From: Lingula anatina
Lineage: Eukaryota > Brachiopoda > Lingulata > Lingulida > Lingulidae
Direction of reading: 5' to 3'
Assembly: GCF_001039355.2 (NCBI RefSeq)
Contig: NW_019775502.1
Location: forward strand, 46,289-110,288
Length of the DNA stretch: 64,000 nt
Below are positions 49,519-62,421 of this stretch, in pieces (the stretch's first letter is position 1; the number at the start of each line of letters is the position of its first letter). Made by a program: the position numbers and the translations under genes. The notes beneath the pieces were generated by a model. It saw nothing but the letters and a program-made list of their open reading frames with translations. It was not told where the DNA came from and did no database searches.

Positions 49519-51594
49519 AAAGAAGAAAAAAAAGAAAAGAAAAAATTATCCATGTTATTCTTTGTATAATTCCTATCCCCATAAAAGATCAAACATTTGT
49601 ATATGAAATAGCATACTATTTGTTCAGAGTGTAATCGTGACAAAATATAGATGATAGCTACAGCCATTAATCTGAATTATTTATACCATGTACTTAATGC
49701 AGATGAAAATGGATGTACCCATAGAAGCAATATGAGTATGCTGGCACTTCTTATGGATATAATTCTTCATAATGCATGAGAATATAATGCTAAGTAATTA
49801 AAGTTTGGTTATTAAGAGGATCTAAAACACAAGGTAATTAGCTGACAAAGAGACGGATAGTGTTCCCCTTAACATTGTGGCAGGGAAGAGGGAGTATCTT
49901 TTAGAAATCTATACCTCTTCGAAATCAAAACCTAAACAAGAACTACACTTATTAGTTATGATTAAGCGAAAAAAGCAAATGTACCCATTTTTTACAAATA
50001 TTTTTACAAATATTTCAATAATTACAAATCACCATGGACTTATTTTGTCTGAAATGTTGACTGACTTTTACCATCTGTCCTTCACTTCAAAAACCATTTA
50101 TCCTGTGATTTTCCCACAAACACTTCCCAATAACATTAGCGCTCTTTTAACAAAGTTTATTAGAAAACAAAACTGACAAAAATGAAGAACATGACAAACT
50201 TCTGCTTGGGTCTGCAGTTCTTTTTTTCCTCCAAAAATGTAATCACAAAGAGTAATGGTCTCTTGTCATGCAACTATTTTGTAACTCTACTGTGATAAAC
50301 AGAAACAGCAGCAACTACTAAATCACATACAGACAAAACCACAGGCACAGGAAAAATGAAAACTTTGCGTCTAACCTTCACTCATTCCTTTTAAAAGCAT
50401 GCAGTGATAATTACAATACAACCCCCCTCCGTGTCATGCTAAAAGGCAAACTGTCTGTTTTTCGAATTTTAACTTTTCAGAGAGAGGCATTGACAGCAGT
50501 GTCTAACACAACGCATTAGAAAAACCAACCACAGACGTGATAGGGCCAACTATTTGGTTTGGCCTAAGCCGTGAAAACAAATCCATCATGACAAAAAATA
50601 TGTATGCATATCACCCCCCTGCTGTTTTGCAATTTTTTTTTTCAAATAAATATGGAAACACTGCAGATTTACTTTTCTTTTTTTTTTTACTTCTGCCGAA
50701 CAGTACCAAGTCACATCTTCGTGATGTGTCTTAGGTTGCATTCACAATGATACGATTGTTCTAGAAGTTTGAACTCTAAAGGTAATCTCACTGAATGTAA
50801 TGAGATTAACACACCTCCTCCTGACAGAACACAGAAAAGCATAATACAGAAAAAATGGTGGAAACAAGAAGAGGGGTGTTAATCTGTTAATCTGACTGCA
50901 CTCAGCGAGACTCCCCATACAGTTAGTTTGGTTTACCTAGTATCAGTACAATAATTTCATTATTAATGCACCCTTTAACTTATTTAGTTATTTGTCACAT
51001 GCAGCCATGATTCATTGTGTTATTGTGTGAGTTGAAGGCATATATCTTAAAGTAATTGATATTTTAAAAAGTGTTCCATTTTCATGAGCTTTTTGTTAGT
51101 GTGCAAAAAAGCTGCTTTACTAAACAGCTTTGGTAATATGCTGGTATATAATCAAACAAATTCTCATCAATTCATTTTTAACAACTCTTAGATTTACAGA
51201 TGTAAGTTAGTTCTATAATTAATATCAAGCATTTATCTGCTGCTATGAAAATGTTAGATTTTCCATGTCAACTGTGTGCAGTAAAAGATGCACTAGTTTT
51301 GAAGATTTTTATAGATGAAACCAGGAGTCTTCAATAATATTTATCAGCCTAACCACACAAACTTAAACAGGGAATTATGCACACGCATACACGCACACAT
51401 GTGCGCACACATACACAAGTATACACACACATGCATGCACAAACACACACATATATATGTCATACTTACCTTTAAGATACCAGACAGCCTTAATGACAAG
51501 GATGGTTACATTGTTGACAGAATAACAGATACCCAAAACATTCACCTGCCTTATTGCCCAGCCCTTACTACTCATTGATTCTTACTAACAGCTC

Positions 51595-51615
51595 TTTTTT
51601 TTTTTTTTTTTTTTT
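51595..51615. repeat. poly-T tract (21 T)
   Basis: Uninterrupted run of T. Confidence 0.93.
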
Positions 51616-52815
51616 GTTCTACACTATTTTTTCTCCCCCAGGCAGTATCCATCAAAATTCATTACAGCCTTAGCCACAGAGAAGAAAATGACAAGTCACA
51701 AATAATGACCTTTAAATTGAATTATTCAGGAGTTAAAACCCTTCAAATTTCTGCAACAGAACATTTCAATTTTTCAATAAAGACAAATGGTAGGTATCTC
51801 ACTGATAGTTTTTGACAGAGAGATAATAGTACTTACGGTATGTACAGATATTTCGACCATACTCAGTACCCCAAAATGCTGCATTACTTCCAAAAAGTCC
51901 TTTATTTTCAATTTTTTTCACCTCATTTAGACTATCCCAGAACTGCTAAAATGAAACTGCAATTCACGAAAACCAGACCATACTGTATATGCAGTAATAT
52001 CTAGTAAGCTGTCTGGGCTAAGATAAGACACTGAGTCATATAACCCCTATGATCTGTAGCAACACCATAGCTTCCTTGCTATCAGTACTGCATGGTGGCA
52101 CTACATGTACAGTGTAATAGGGGAAAACTGTATTGATATTTTGTTTCCAAGAGGCCATGCAGTTGTGAAGGATTTAGCTCACTGTCTATGTATAATGGTA
52201 AAACTTTTTTCAAATTGATTAACCTGGGCACTTTTTAAATTGATTTTTGAAGTGGAATACCAACCTAGTCATGGCCCCCCAAACTGGCCTCTTTCAATTC
52301 TCAACTTAATCATTTTATAGTATTCTGCAAACACTAGTGTGTTACCAAATCTCCTTAGAAATCAAATGCTTTTTTCTGGATAACTTTTCAACAAAAGAAA
52401 TACTTTCAAATCAAAATGCTGAAATCTATTTCCTGTCCTTGCCACTTTGCTGTACAGTCTTCCTCAAATGCACATCAACTTATCTACAATGTAATTGGAA
52501 CAATTCTCACCAGTGGCTTCTGTAACCATATTTACTAATCTGGAAAGTGAATCCATCATGATCTGTGATTGAATTTGTAGAAAATACCTACTGGAGTATC
52601 AACTTGGCTTTGATGTATTTTTTCACTCAGCAGAAATTGTGTGAAAATGAAATTATTGCTGTATGAATGATGAGAAAGAACATGCCCATGTCATCAGTGG
52701 ACAGCTATAGTGACCTGTTGTAAACACCGAAATGCTGAAAAACTCTATTTATTATTCCTTTTTTTCAAGTACTCTTACGTAACAGCCAGGCCTAAAAGTG
52801 ATTTCTACCAACTAA

Positions 52816-53029
52816 GGGCGCATTCCCATAGATTTTAGATCGATCTATCCCCGTGGGAAGTCTCACTAGATTACTGTCAGATAATCCGGCTTAAATGTCC
52901 GTCCCGCCTACTACAAGCTGTAAGGGGGTAATTAACTTTCGTGCCCACTCGGCTGGCAGATATTTAGCGTGAACCCCCAGGGAGTTAGGTCAATCTAGTT
53001 GGATCTATCTAATCTCTGGGAATGGGGTC
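52816..53029. mobile_element. 214-bp MITE with TAA target duplication, PIF/Harbinger-like
   Basis: The left end GGGCGCATTCCCATAGATT and the reverse complement of the right end, GACCCCATTCCCAGAGATT, match imperfectly. TAA flanks both ends (52813-52815 and 53030-53032). The interior is non-coding. The assignment rests on the 3-bp TWA duplication and the G-rich terminus. Confidence 0.75.
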
Positions 53030-53032
53030 TAA

Positions 53033-53307
53033 GTATGACATTTTGACCCTACATTGAATTGGCTTGATCTATAAATGAAGGTTAGTGCAAAATAATCAAA
53101 CAATTTGATAAAATTATAAAAACCTTATTTGACTTCTTACTACCCTAATCAAAAGAAGCATTTATTTCCCAAGTGCATCAAAAATCCCAAATGACAACCA
53201 ATAATACAAGTTATTATTTTCACCACATATTAGCAAAGACTGATACTTGGAACTCATTTGATCTATCTATACATCTTTTCACAAAAAAAAAATAATAAAA
53301 TTATTTC
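53033..53307. other. non-coding stretch
   Basis: Nothing recognised. Confidence 0.5.
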
Positions 53308-53376
53308 TTGATGTACAGCATTAAGAAATAATTTTATTAAGAAATAATAAAATTATTTCTTAATGCTGTACATCAA
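53308..53376. repeat. 31-bp perfect inverted repeat (hairpin)
   Basis: 53308-53338 and 53346-53376 are exact reverse complements by eye (TTGATGTACAGCATTAAG...), with a 7-base loop. Part of the arm sequence is repeated again just outside, to the left. Confidence 0.92.
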
Positions 53377-54321
53377 ATGAATCCTGGTATCTCTGGCCAC
53401 CAAAGACAATTATTAATAAAAACAGATAATATTTTCACAGCGCATTAAACAAGTTCAATTTTTCTAAATCACTTAGTGATACTGCAATAATTTTCTTGTA
53501 ATGTCTCTCCGCCTGCGTCCGTCCAAGACAGCCCTGATTTCCAACACACAATATTATTTTCATAACACATTACAGAAGTGTGATATTTCCATAAGGTTAC
53601 TTCCATCGCCATGTTTCTAAGATAGATGTCTCCCCACAGGCAGCCAAGATGGCCCCATGTCTAAAGAAGTGTGTGATTTGGCACTGGTAATGGCTGCTGC
53701 TTATTCCCAAATTGCCCGTAATGCCTGCTCTAACTTACAATGATTCTAGAACTCCAGACAAATGATTTTGTGATGTCCAGGATGTTTCATTAAAAGAGGG
53801 TCTACAATTCATGTCAGTGTAAAGACGACACATACAAAAAACATTTCATTCATGCAATCATCTTTACATCAAACTACCATAAATTTCCTTTTTTTTTTTC
53901 ATAGTTGTGTAGTCCTTTTCTCTTGATTTGACTTTTTGGCTCCTCTGAGTAAAAATGTCTTATCCACAGATTTCGCTTGCTTTATAATCAATATGTCTCA
54001 GCAATTTGCCACCAAACAAACAATTTGCACTCAGTCCAGCAAGCCTTACAATATTTGTTCAAGTCAATTTTCCTGTGATGCTGGTCAAAAGATTTGCAAA
54101 AAGTACATAATTTTCAAAAAAACTACCCTCAAGGTCAAGATGGCCTTATCATGAATGTGAATCACTATACTGAGGATTCATGTTAGAACACCTAGTTTAA
54201 AGTTTTTTTCTCATCCAACTGAATTCAATCAAATCAAAAAGTTTTTTTAATTAATGATTTTTCTGTAGCAAAAATAAATGAGGTTTAGCCACTGATACAA
54301 TTTCAGATACAAGCAAAAATT

Positions 54322-54349
54322 TATTACTATCTATTTATTACTATCTATT
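54322..54349. repeat. 14-bp tandem repeat, two copies
   Basis: Two copies of ATTACTATCTATTT in tandem. Confidence 0.9.
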
Positions 54350-54647
54350 TATATACAAGGATGAGCCAGCTATAAAAATAGCAGAACCACTAAGATAAAG
54401 CCCATTCATCATTCTGAGTCTCCATACCTATCATACTCCTCAGAATTATTGACAAACTTGGCCAAGAATATCACTTAGAATCCATCAGAAAATCAAATGA
54501 CAAGAATCAAAAACACAAGGACAATCTGGCGCAGCAGTGCTTCTTATTGATTTCCCATACAAAAATGTCATAGAGGGTGGACGAGACATGGTGGCAGTTA
54601 TTTCTATCCATGTCTTGAAACTGGGCTAGGAGAAAAGACAAGGCATT

Positions 54648-54791
54648 CTGGGCTCCGTATCTCGAAAGGTTCGCTATGTTGCGCACGTGCGTTAGTGTCT
54701 CGATTCCATAACCGATTCTATTTCGAGATACAGGGCCATGGAATCGAGACACTTGCGCAACATAGCGAACCTTTCGAGATACGGAGCCCAG
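54648..54791. mobile_element. 144-bp CpG-containing foldback element
   Basis: The left arm starts CTGGGCTCCGTATCTCG and the right end is its reverse complement. Arms of about 53 bp match, apart from an 8-base extra segment in the left arm. The centre repeats a shorter TTTCGAGATAC block. There is no evident target duplication and no coding capacity. It is richer in CpG than its surroundings. Confidence 0.85.
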
Positions 54792-55841
54792 GACTATGTA
54801 TCAGCATCAACGGCTGTTGTCATTCTAGACCTGCAACTCATTGAAATGAGGGTGTCCACTTCCTGCAGAGTTCACAGCAATTGGTAAAGCAATCAAACTG
54901 AAATCATAATTGCATTTCTAAAGCAAAGGTTGGAAATAAAACCCATAGTTGTGATGCCTGGTATGGACTACACCTTAATAATTGCTTACGTAATAATTGT
55001 GACAAGGCTTAATATCCAACATAATTGCAAAGACAAAATTGTGTCTTCACATGACATGGGACTGGAGTAATAGATAGCACATAAGCATGAATCCCGCCAT
55101 CATATTCGTGTGCAGCATAACAACATGGTGCTATTAGGCACTGTATTCCCATGTTGTTTCAATAGAGGGAGGAAAAAAGCAAAACTGAAAGATTGATTTT
55201 TAATGTGCATGCTCCAACTACAAACATCTAGATATGGCCTGATGCATCGTCAAGGTTGCAAGTATTTCTACCATAATCTTTCTGAATGATTTCAATAATT
55301 GAGCTTTTCAGTATTTTAAGCTTTTTTTTACTGGGTAATTTGGATTAAATCACAGTGCTGCTCAGGGAATTCTTGTCGTTACGCAAATGAAAACATATCA
55401 AAGAATAATGATACTTCCCACCAGTGTTCAAATCAGTACTCTTCTTAAAAATGTAACGATTGCAGGACTGAATGTTAACAAAAAAAATTTTTAATTCTTA
55501 CTCTCTGGCCTATGCTGAATAAAATACTAAGAAACAAATTTTAGGTATTTTTACTTGAGCTTTGCACTCAGACAAAATGGTATGGCATCTTTTGAAAAAT
55601 CTAAAAATATATATCACTACAGTACTTCAAAAAGATTCTTAAAAGTGTGACACCTAGGTAGGCACACCTGTATAATCTGCTCAAAAAATAGTCCAAACTG
55701 ACAAAAGATTAAAATCCTCTTAAAAGAATTAGCTTCAATATATTCTTGGTCACAACATCAAAGACTATCCTGGTAGCAATAACATTTGTCATTATACTCC
55801 TACTCTCACTGCAGGCATATATTAACATGGCACATATCACA
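54792..55841. other. non-coding stretch
   Basis: No gene, repeat or RNA recognised. Confidence 0.5.
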
Positions 55842-55866
55842 CACACACATGCACTCAAACACATAT

Positions 55867-55911
<45 letters not shown>

Positions 55912-55986
55912 AACAAATATGCACATACACACACAAACAAATACACACACACACACTCAAACAAATATGCACACATATACATACAC
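55842..55986. repeat. CA-rich microsatellite region
   Basis: A long, interrupted CA array with CAAACAAATA interruptions spaced through it. His/Thr-rich and Val/Cys-rich ORFs here are artefacts. Confidence 0.95.
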
Positions 55987-57536
55987 ACCATATAATTGGC
56001 TGGCTTTAAAAGAGAGCCCACAAATTTCTAACATTTTTTAATTCAAACCTTTAAGTAAAATCTCAATATAGCACTTCATTATCCAGTCATCTGATAGTGA
56101 AAGTGAGACCTGTCTCCAGGCTCAGATTGCCCTTGTGTGACCACACCTGCTGTTTTTAATAGACAACTACATGACAGAACTACATAAGTTGACAGAGGAT
56201 TTTGTTTCCGCTGGCAGCAACTCATCAGAAATTGACAATTATTCAACATTATTACATCATATAGAATCACTCAAGTGGTTATCAATTTCCATTTAGCGTG
56301 CGTCTCCTCTGGCGATCAACTTGTGACTCAACGTACCAAGCGCCGACTCCGCCAGGCGATCTTTCTAAATAAAAATCAGAATTCCTTCTAGCTGCTACTA
56401 AGGAGAATAATAACAAGTTGTTTTTAAACTCCTACCTGTTACACAAGGGAAAACATGCTCACCAGACTGTCACTAGTTAAATGTTCACTGTGATATAACC
56501 ACTGCCTGCAAATCTTCAACACAGTCTGTCTCCTACTCATCACTGGAGACTTAGGCAAGGAACAACTTGCTTCACTTTCCCCCGACTTCAGTCCATACAT
56601 CATCCCAGAAAACCTCCTTTTTATGATTCTACAGCAACTCCACAGCCTAGAATGCCACTACATAACATTTCACAGTGCCTATTGATCACCCATCTCTTTT
56701 TTTTTTAAAGCTTTTTTCACATTAAGCAATGCCTAAATGATGCTCTATCATTCTTTATCACATCCTATGTTCCCATAGGCTGTATCCATTCAATCTTTCA
56801 TTCATACATTAAGCTTGTGGGTATGCATGAACAGATACTCAGCCATAATCAAACCTCCGTGTAAATAGCAGACTCACCCAAACACAATCAATACACCGGG
56901 CCTATATTACATGACCTTGTATAGATTTAGTCTTATTAAATTTGCAAGCTTTCGGCACACATATAATGTGGGGCCTTTAAGAAATATTGTCCGCATTTGG
57001 AAAAGAAGTCAATAAAATTAACCGAAAGCATAACACCTTGAAGAGGTTGAGTGCGATCTCAAAAGCTGCGAGCTGAAAGAGGTCAGAGGAGCATTCACTA
57101 TTAAAGAATCGTTTTACTGAGTTAATATTAACTCCTCAAAGAAACAGGTAGCTTCACAGATATTATTATTATCACCCCTATTACCAGGATACCAATTCAA
57201 TAAAAAGATCTATCCTAATCAGAGCAACAGTTAATCATGAACGTAATCATAAAGAAAGTCATAAAAGAGGATTTGGTTACCAGATCTCTACCCCTGCTGA
57301 CACCAAAGCTGATACCTCCCTATCAAGTTCTCACTCTCTTTGATGTTGTTTTTACAAAAAAAAATACACATGTATCTGTGGAAGTCACTAATTGAATGTA
57401 CAAATTAAAAGCGACCTACAGTTTCCCCCCAACATCTTGTGTTAATTAGGGTTCACCTGTTTTCTCTGATAGGGTTATATAGTAATAAAAAACACAACAG
57501 GGGGTACTTGTATGTCTTCTCAATCAGTAGATATAT

Positions 57537-57540
<4 letters not shown>
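55987..57540. other. non-coding stretch
   Basis: No recognised gene. A small GC-rich patch at about 56295-56365 (containing TGGCGATC and AGGCGATC) stands out but matches nothing I know. Confidence 0.45.

Positions 57541-57582
<42 letters not shown>
57541..57582. repeat. (CT)21 microsatellite
   Basis: Perfect CT array running up to the left target duplication of the 57586-57753 MITE. Confidence 0.95.
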
Positions 57583-57585
<3 letters not shown>

Positions 57586-57753
57586 CAGGAGCGGATTCAG
57601 AGATATTTTCTGACAGTCTTCCAAATTATCTTTGTTGCTCTGTTCTTCATTTTTGATCGTCTTCCGACAGTAAAAATTAGATACCCGTCAATGTAAACTT
57701 GAAAATCTGACCGTCTTCCGGAAGACCCAGAAGACGCCGTGAATCCGCCCCTG
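57586..57753. mobile_element. 168-bp MITE, copy 2, between CT and TG repeats
   Basis: Same family as 46959-47126, starting CAGGAGCGGATTCAG and ending AATCCGCCCCTG. CTGTA flanks both ends (57581-57585 and 57754-57758). It is inserted between a (CT)n and a short (TG)n array. Confidence 0.92.
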
Positions 57754-58379
57754 CTGTATGTGTGTGTGTGTGCATGCAAAGATATTTGCACTTTTGCACC
57801 CTTGTGTCAACACATTTTTTTACCAATTCAAAATGACTTATGCAGAATTTGACTTATTTTTTTCTAAAACTAAATGTGTTAAAAAAGCATTACTCTCCTG
57901 AGGCCAAACACTAATAAAACACACAGTAGAGCACAGGAGACCATAAAATTAGACACCAATAAAACACGACACACTGAAGCCTGTTTTAACAGCTTTCTTA
58001 ACTTCCTGAAAGGATGTTTGGGTAATTAATTTCTAATTAATCTTATGGCAAGGTTAATTAACACGTGCATATGTAACTATCCCTCGAGACAGAACGGCAC
58101 AAGTACATGAATGATTGAGTATTTTGTTACAGAACACGAATCTGAACTAGAGATCGGAGGTTTGTTATAAGTGTTGTACATGTATTACACCCCCTAAAAA
58201 AGTACAGTACAATTAATTAATGTACTACTTGTATACTATGTATGTACAGTTGCTCACACTCATAAGCATATTGGACAAGAATAAAATGAAGCTGTTGGAC
58301 AGGAATAAAATGAGGTATTCTAATTCTCTGGAGCTATATTAGCATCCTTTAGAGTGTAATTAATATATGGAACAGGTAT

Positions 58380-58421
58380 GATAAAATATCATAGGCACAC
58401 ACATACATGCACACACAAGTG

Positions 58422-58460
<39 letters not shown>

Positions 58461-58587
58461 TGGCTAAAAGTGTAAGTTTTACTCCATGGTATTTAAAATA
58501 AACATAAGAGCAATACATACACACAAATGCAATACACATGCACACACACACACATATGCACACACACATGCGCGCGCGCACACACAC
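58380..58587. repeat. CA-rich microsatellite region
   Basis: CA arrays at about 58380-58458 and 58515-58587, the latter with a short CGCGCGCG block, lead up to the 58588-58754 MITE. Confidence 0.93.
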
Positions 58588-58751
58588 CAAGGGCGGATTC
58601 AGAGATATTTTCTGTCAGTCTTCCAAATTATCTTTGTTGTTCCATTCTTCATTTTTGACCGTCTTCCGACGGAAAAATTAGACACCCTTCAATGTAAACT
58701 TGAAAATCTGACCGTCTTCCGGAAGACCCAGAAGACGGTCTAAATCCGCCC

Positions 58752-58754
<3 letters not shown>
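58588..58754. mobile_element. 167-bp MITE, copy 3, inside a CA microsatellite
   Basis: Same family as 46959-47126, starting CAAGGGCGGATTCAG and ending ATCCGCCCCTG. CACAC lies on both sides (58583-58587 and 58755-58759), consistent with a 5-bp target duplication, although the microsatellite makes this uninformative alone. Confidence 0.9.

Positions 58755-58801
<47 letters not shown>
58755..58801. repeat. (CA)n microsatellite
   Basis: About 23 CA units directly after the MITE. Confidence 0.95.
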
Positions 58802-58805
<4 letters not shown>

Positions 58806-59792
58806 GGAACATATAACATGTGCTAACCACCTGAGGCCAGTACCTGAGGCTGGTACAGGTGTGATAGTGTGCCATGTTGTGAACAACCAGTAGTAATGAG
58901 GTTATTGATGTGGTCTACCTTATCTACTGTGGCTGTCATTTAATTCAGATTCTGTGTTAACATGACAAATGGGATTACGTATATATGTGGTCTCACGTTG
59001 AGTTCTATCACATTTTACTACAACTAGACAATTTTATTTCCTTTTTTATTGCTGTATATGATGTGAAATATTAGCGTATGTCAGAATTGTGATATATTAT
59101 TGTTAAGTCATAGCCTTTTTATAAAAAATGTGTTTAAACCAATAAGGATTATTATTTTTAATCCTTGTGTCACAAAAAAGACAGAAAAAGGAAAAATAAC
59201 CTTCAAAAATACATATACTTCGCAGGATAACCTTGAATTCACCAGTGGTTGCAACTTTTCCCCTGCTGAATTAGAACAGCAGTATTTGTATAATTAGGCA
59301 CATCTATCATAACCTTGGTCAGTTAAAACAACTCAATCAATCTTCACCTGACCTGCTTTACTACAAGAATTAAATAAAAAGAATAAAAAGGATAGAAATT
59401 TTCCTAAAAAGGGTGGTGTTTGCAATATCATTCTTTTACTTGTTTTTTTTTATTTATTTATTTTTTTTTATTTTATTTTTATTTTATTTTACTATTTTTT
59501 TGCTTAATATTTAAAAAACTCATATTTTGCAGTTATATTATTAGAACTGCACCGGATTTCAATTTTTTATATACACCCAATATTGGCTAAACCTTTTTTA
59601 ATCAACTGAAAAATCAAATTTTAACATGGCCTGATAAATTGATGTGTATTATGACAAGCAGTTACAATTCATTGCATTAAGCAAAGAGAATTTTCTTTAC
59701 CTTTTGGTAAAAATCAGATGCTATCATGAGCCCAGAATATTGCTTTTGTCTTTTAAGAGAGCAGAGCTGACATGAGGCAAAAGGGTACTTAC
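58802..59792. other. non-coding stretch
   Basis: Holds a T-rich low-complexity tract at about 59441-59501 and little else. A 49-bp interval at 59701-59749 (minus) has exon-like edges, but the implied intron to the next exon would be only about 43 bp. Confidence 0.45.
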
Positions 59793-59918
59793 ATTTTTAT
59801 AAACTTCTCACTGGTGTAATTCCCTGACAGCTGACGACCTGAGAGATGACCGCTAAGGACTGGAATTCCCTCGGGGACTTCCAATTCTGAGAACTCACCC
59901 AAAAACACTGTGCTATAA
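59793..59918 (-). CDS. candidate internal coding exon (126 bp)
   Basis: The best coding-exon candidate in the window. On the minus strand the acceptor is TTCTGCTTCTAG and the donor is AAAAAT followed by GTAAGTACC. One frame is open through 41 codons, starting with the last base of a split codon and leaving two bases. The peptide includes FSELEVPEGIPVLSGHLSGR and NYTSEKFIK. GC and CpG are clearly higher than in the flanks. An in-tandem AG six bases on gives an alternative acceptor in the same phase. Its end phase fits 37968-38066 and 36536-36606, and its start phase fits 62422-62463. I recognise no domain. Unspliced, the frame would stop within two codons of the donor. Confidence 0.42.
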
Positions 59919-62421
59919 CTAGAAGCAGAAAATATCCAAATTAGTATTATTATTATCCCTTAAACTGTTGACCTTTTCCCTGCACACCATATTAATAGAA
60001 GTATAAAGTGCATTAATATCAATGCAGTTCTGTTTCAAAAGAAGCATTCTGTGGACTATATCATTTTGGAAAAAAAAACCTGAGCCGATAATTACAATCA
60101 CTATAGATATTTGCCTTCATGCAAAGTGCATATCATATTTACCAAAAGCTGATATATACTACAACTGAAAAACAGGTAAAGTTCCAGTTTCTTCTAAATT
60201 TCTGGGATGTATTCCAAAGTTATTTGGATTAATTATGCAACAATACAAAATGTGTCATATTAAAATGGGAAAATTATATTTCTTTATATGTTGCATAATG
60301 ATGTTTTATATCTTTTAACAAAGTGATAGATTGTGTCTTTTGTAGAAAACAAAAACCAGGTCCCCAAGTAATCACTAAAATAAAACTATGACAAAAATTT
60401 AATCTTAGAGCCTAGGAGTTCTCCACATAATGGACATAGAATAATATCCCTCTGACTAAAAAACTGCAAAAAAATCTGTCAACAACCAAAAAAAAAAAAA
60501 ACACATATTACAAAACAGTACACACATTTTCCTATTGTTATTGAGGGTCCTTGTACAAATACCTCCAACTGGGGAATATGTCTGATCAACAACCAATTTA
60601 TTTCAGATTTCATCTTTTGTAATTACTTTGATTATGAAGAATATCCGGAGATGATATTGATTTTAATTGAAACAAAAAAAAACATTTTCACTTCCTCAGT
60701 TACATTCCTAGGCATGATTGCATAGGCAATAATTTCAGTGAACATAGTGGCTGCTATTCCTTGAGGAAAAGGGGTAAGAATTGGGCAATACACTTTCTTT
60801 AACAACAAAAAACGTCACCTGAAATTATTGCAGCATATCTTCAGAGCACTGCCATTAACTGACTTACTTTCTCTCTTTCTTGAGAGTTCTACAAGAAATA
60901 ATGCCTAGCTCTCTTGAGGATGATGCAATCCCATCATAATTATTGTAATCAACTATTGATAAACACCATGAATTCATAAAATAGATTTTTAATCTCTACC
61001 TCCATTACAGGAGTTAATCAAAAACAAAAAAGGCATCTTAAACATGGGTTTCTGGAATGCAATTCTGTGAATGATTTTATATATGGCAAACCTTGGCAAT
61101 AAAAAGTTGAAATCTCCAGTCAAATTAAATTCTTGCTATACAGAAGTCCAACCCTCTTCGTGCACCTTTAAAATAATTGTACATAGATGATGCTAGAGTA
61201 AGTTCCATCACCTTGTATCACACGGTCAAGGCAACCAGTATGTATACAGTATATACACTGCAGTAGCACAGTGGCTATAATGCCTGCAGCAGGGCTAGCA
61301 ACAAATCACCAGCAAATTTGCCTTTAAAAAAAGTCAATAATGTGGCAATTACTGTCAGTAATGACATGGCATCTCACCATAGCCTACAAGTATAGAGAGA
61401 CCATTGATTATCCATCACTGCAGGCCCCATATGATACCATATATCAAGATTCCAGCACACATTGTTTTTACTGAAAGGCGGATTATCACACTAACAGTAA
61501 CATTATCAGTATATGATTATCTATTTAATGGATAAGTGCTTTAATGACAGTTTATTAGCATTAGCTTTTCCATTAAACAGGTGAGGTACATATTTCTTAT
61601 TTTGTCCCCCTGTCAATGTATTCATTTATTTTCAATTTTCAACATTTCTATCTATCAGATCTACCTGCTGGCAATTCTTTAAAATTATTTCACATTTTTA
61701 ATATATATTTTCATTATTTAACAAACCTCAAATACAAGATTTTTGATGATACAAAGGAGCATCAATAAATATGCCAATGTTCTGGGAGTGTTTATATCCA
61801 GCCCAATGACAAAAGTACAGCAATAATCATAAACCGAGGAGAGAAAATGCAACAGCAAAGCTAGTGTAGATCATCAATCTATCTCCATCTATCCATCTAG
61901 CACACAAAGCTCCCTCTAGACTTCCCTCGCAGCTTGCCTGCAGTGTACATGAGAGCAATGGAAATTGTAATGATCAATAGAACTGTCATGCTGCTGCAGA
62001 GACAGCTTTTTTCTGTGTAAATATTTTGTTCAAATGAAGAGGAATTTCCTTGTCATAATTTCATTTTTATAGTGCGTTGTTATTTCATCAGTTGGGTTTG
62101 ACCCATTTCTTTGCAGGAAAGTTACCTTTGAAATGAAGGTATGTTAGGCAAGAACAAAAAAAAAACTATAATCTAGGACATATTTTTGCATGCCTATTGC
62201 TTATCATATCTTTTATAAACAAATGTTACATAAATCAAAACTTAATAAAATAATATTTCTAATAGTCTTATTTAATTTTTTAATAAACCAAAATATTTCA
62301 AATTATGAATCCTCTATTAAACGTACATCAATTAGATAAAAATTTCAAAACATTTTTCCAATGAACATGAAATAGCAGAAAACATGTACTGCTAATCAAA
62401 ATCATATCAATTTTCATTTAC
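59919..62421. other. non-coding stretch, probably intronic
   Basis: No recognised gene. Minus 60868-60888 is a 21-bp interval with a strong acceptor (ATTATTTCTTGTAG) and donor (GTAAGTCAG), open in all frames. It could be a microexon but is too short to judge. Confidence 0.45.

Larger units (their letters stand above)
48530..52812. other. non-coding stretch
   Basis: No recognised gene. It holds small microsatellites, listed separately, and a CA-rich patch at about 51370-51455. An imperfect inverted repeat (AGATTAACAC...GTGTTAATCT) lies around 50800-50885. Confidence 0.45.

Noticed and set aside
56295-56365. GC-rich patch tested as a tRNA or small RNA gene
   Set aside because: No cloverleaf, no A/B boxes and no convincing hairpin.
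46958-57791. Similar minus-strand peptides at 46.96-47.16 kb and 57.60-57.79 kb suggesting a conserved protein
   Set aside because: The shared residues come entirely from the 168-bp MITE; flanking residues differ and each frame is short.
59701-59749. Exon-like interval adjoining the 59.8 kb candidate
   Set aside because: The phase fits, but the intron would be only about 43 bp, below the usual minimum for animals.
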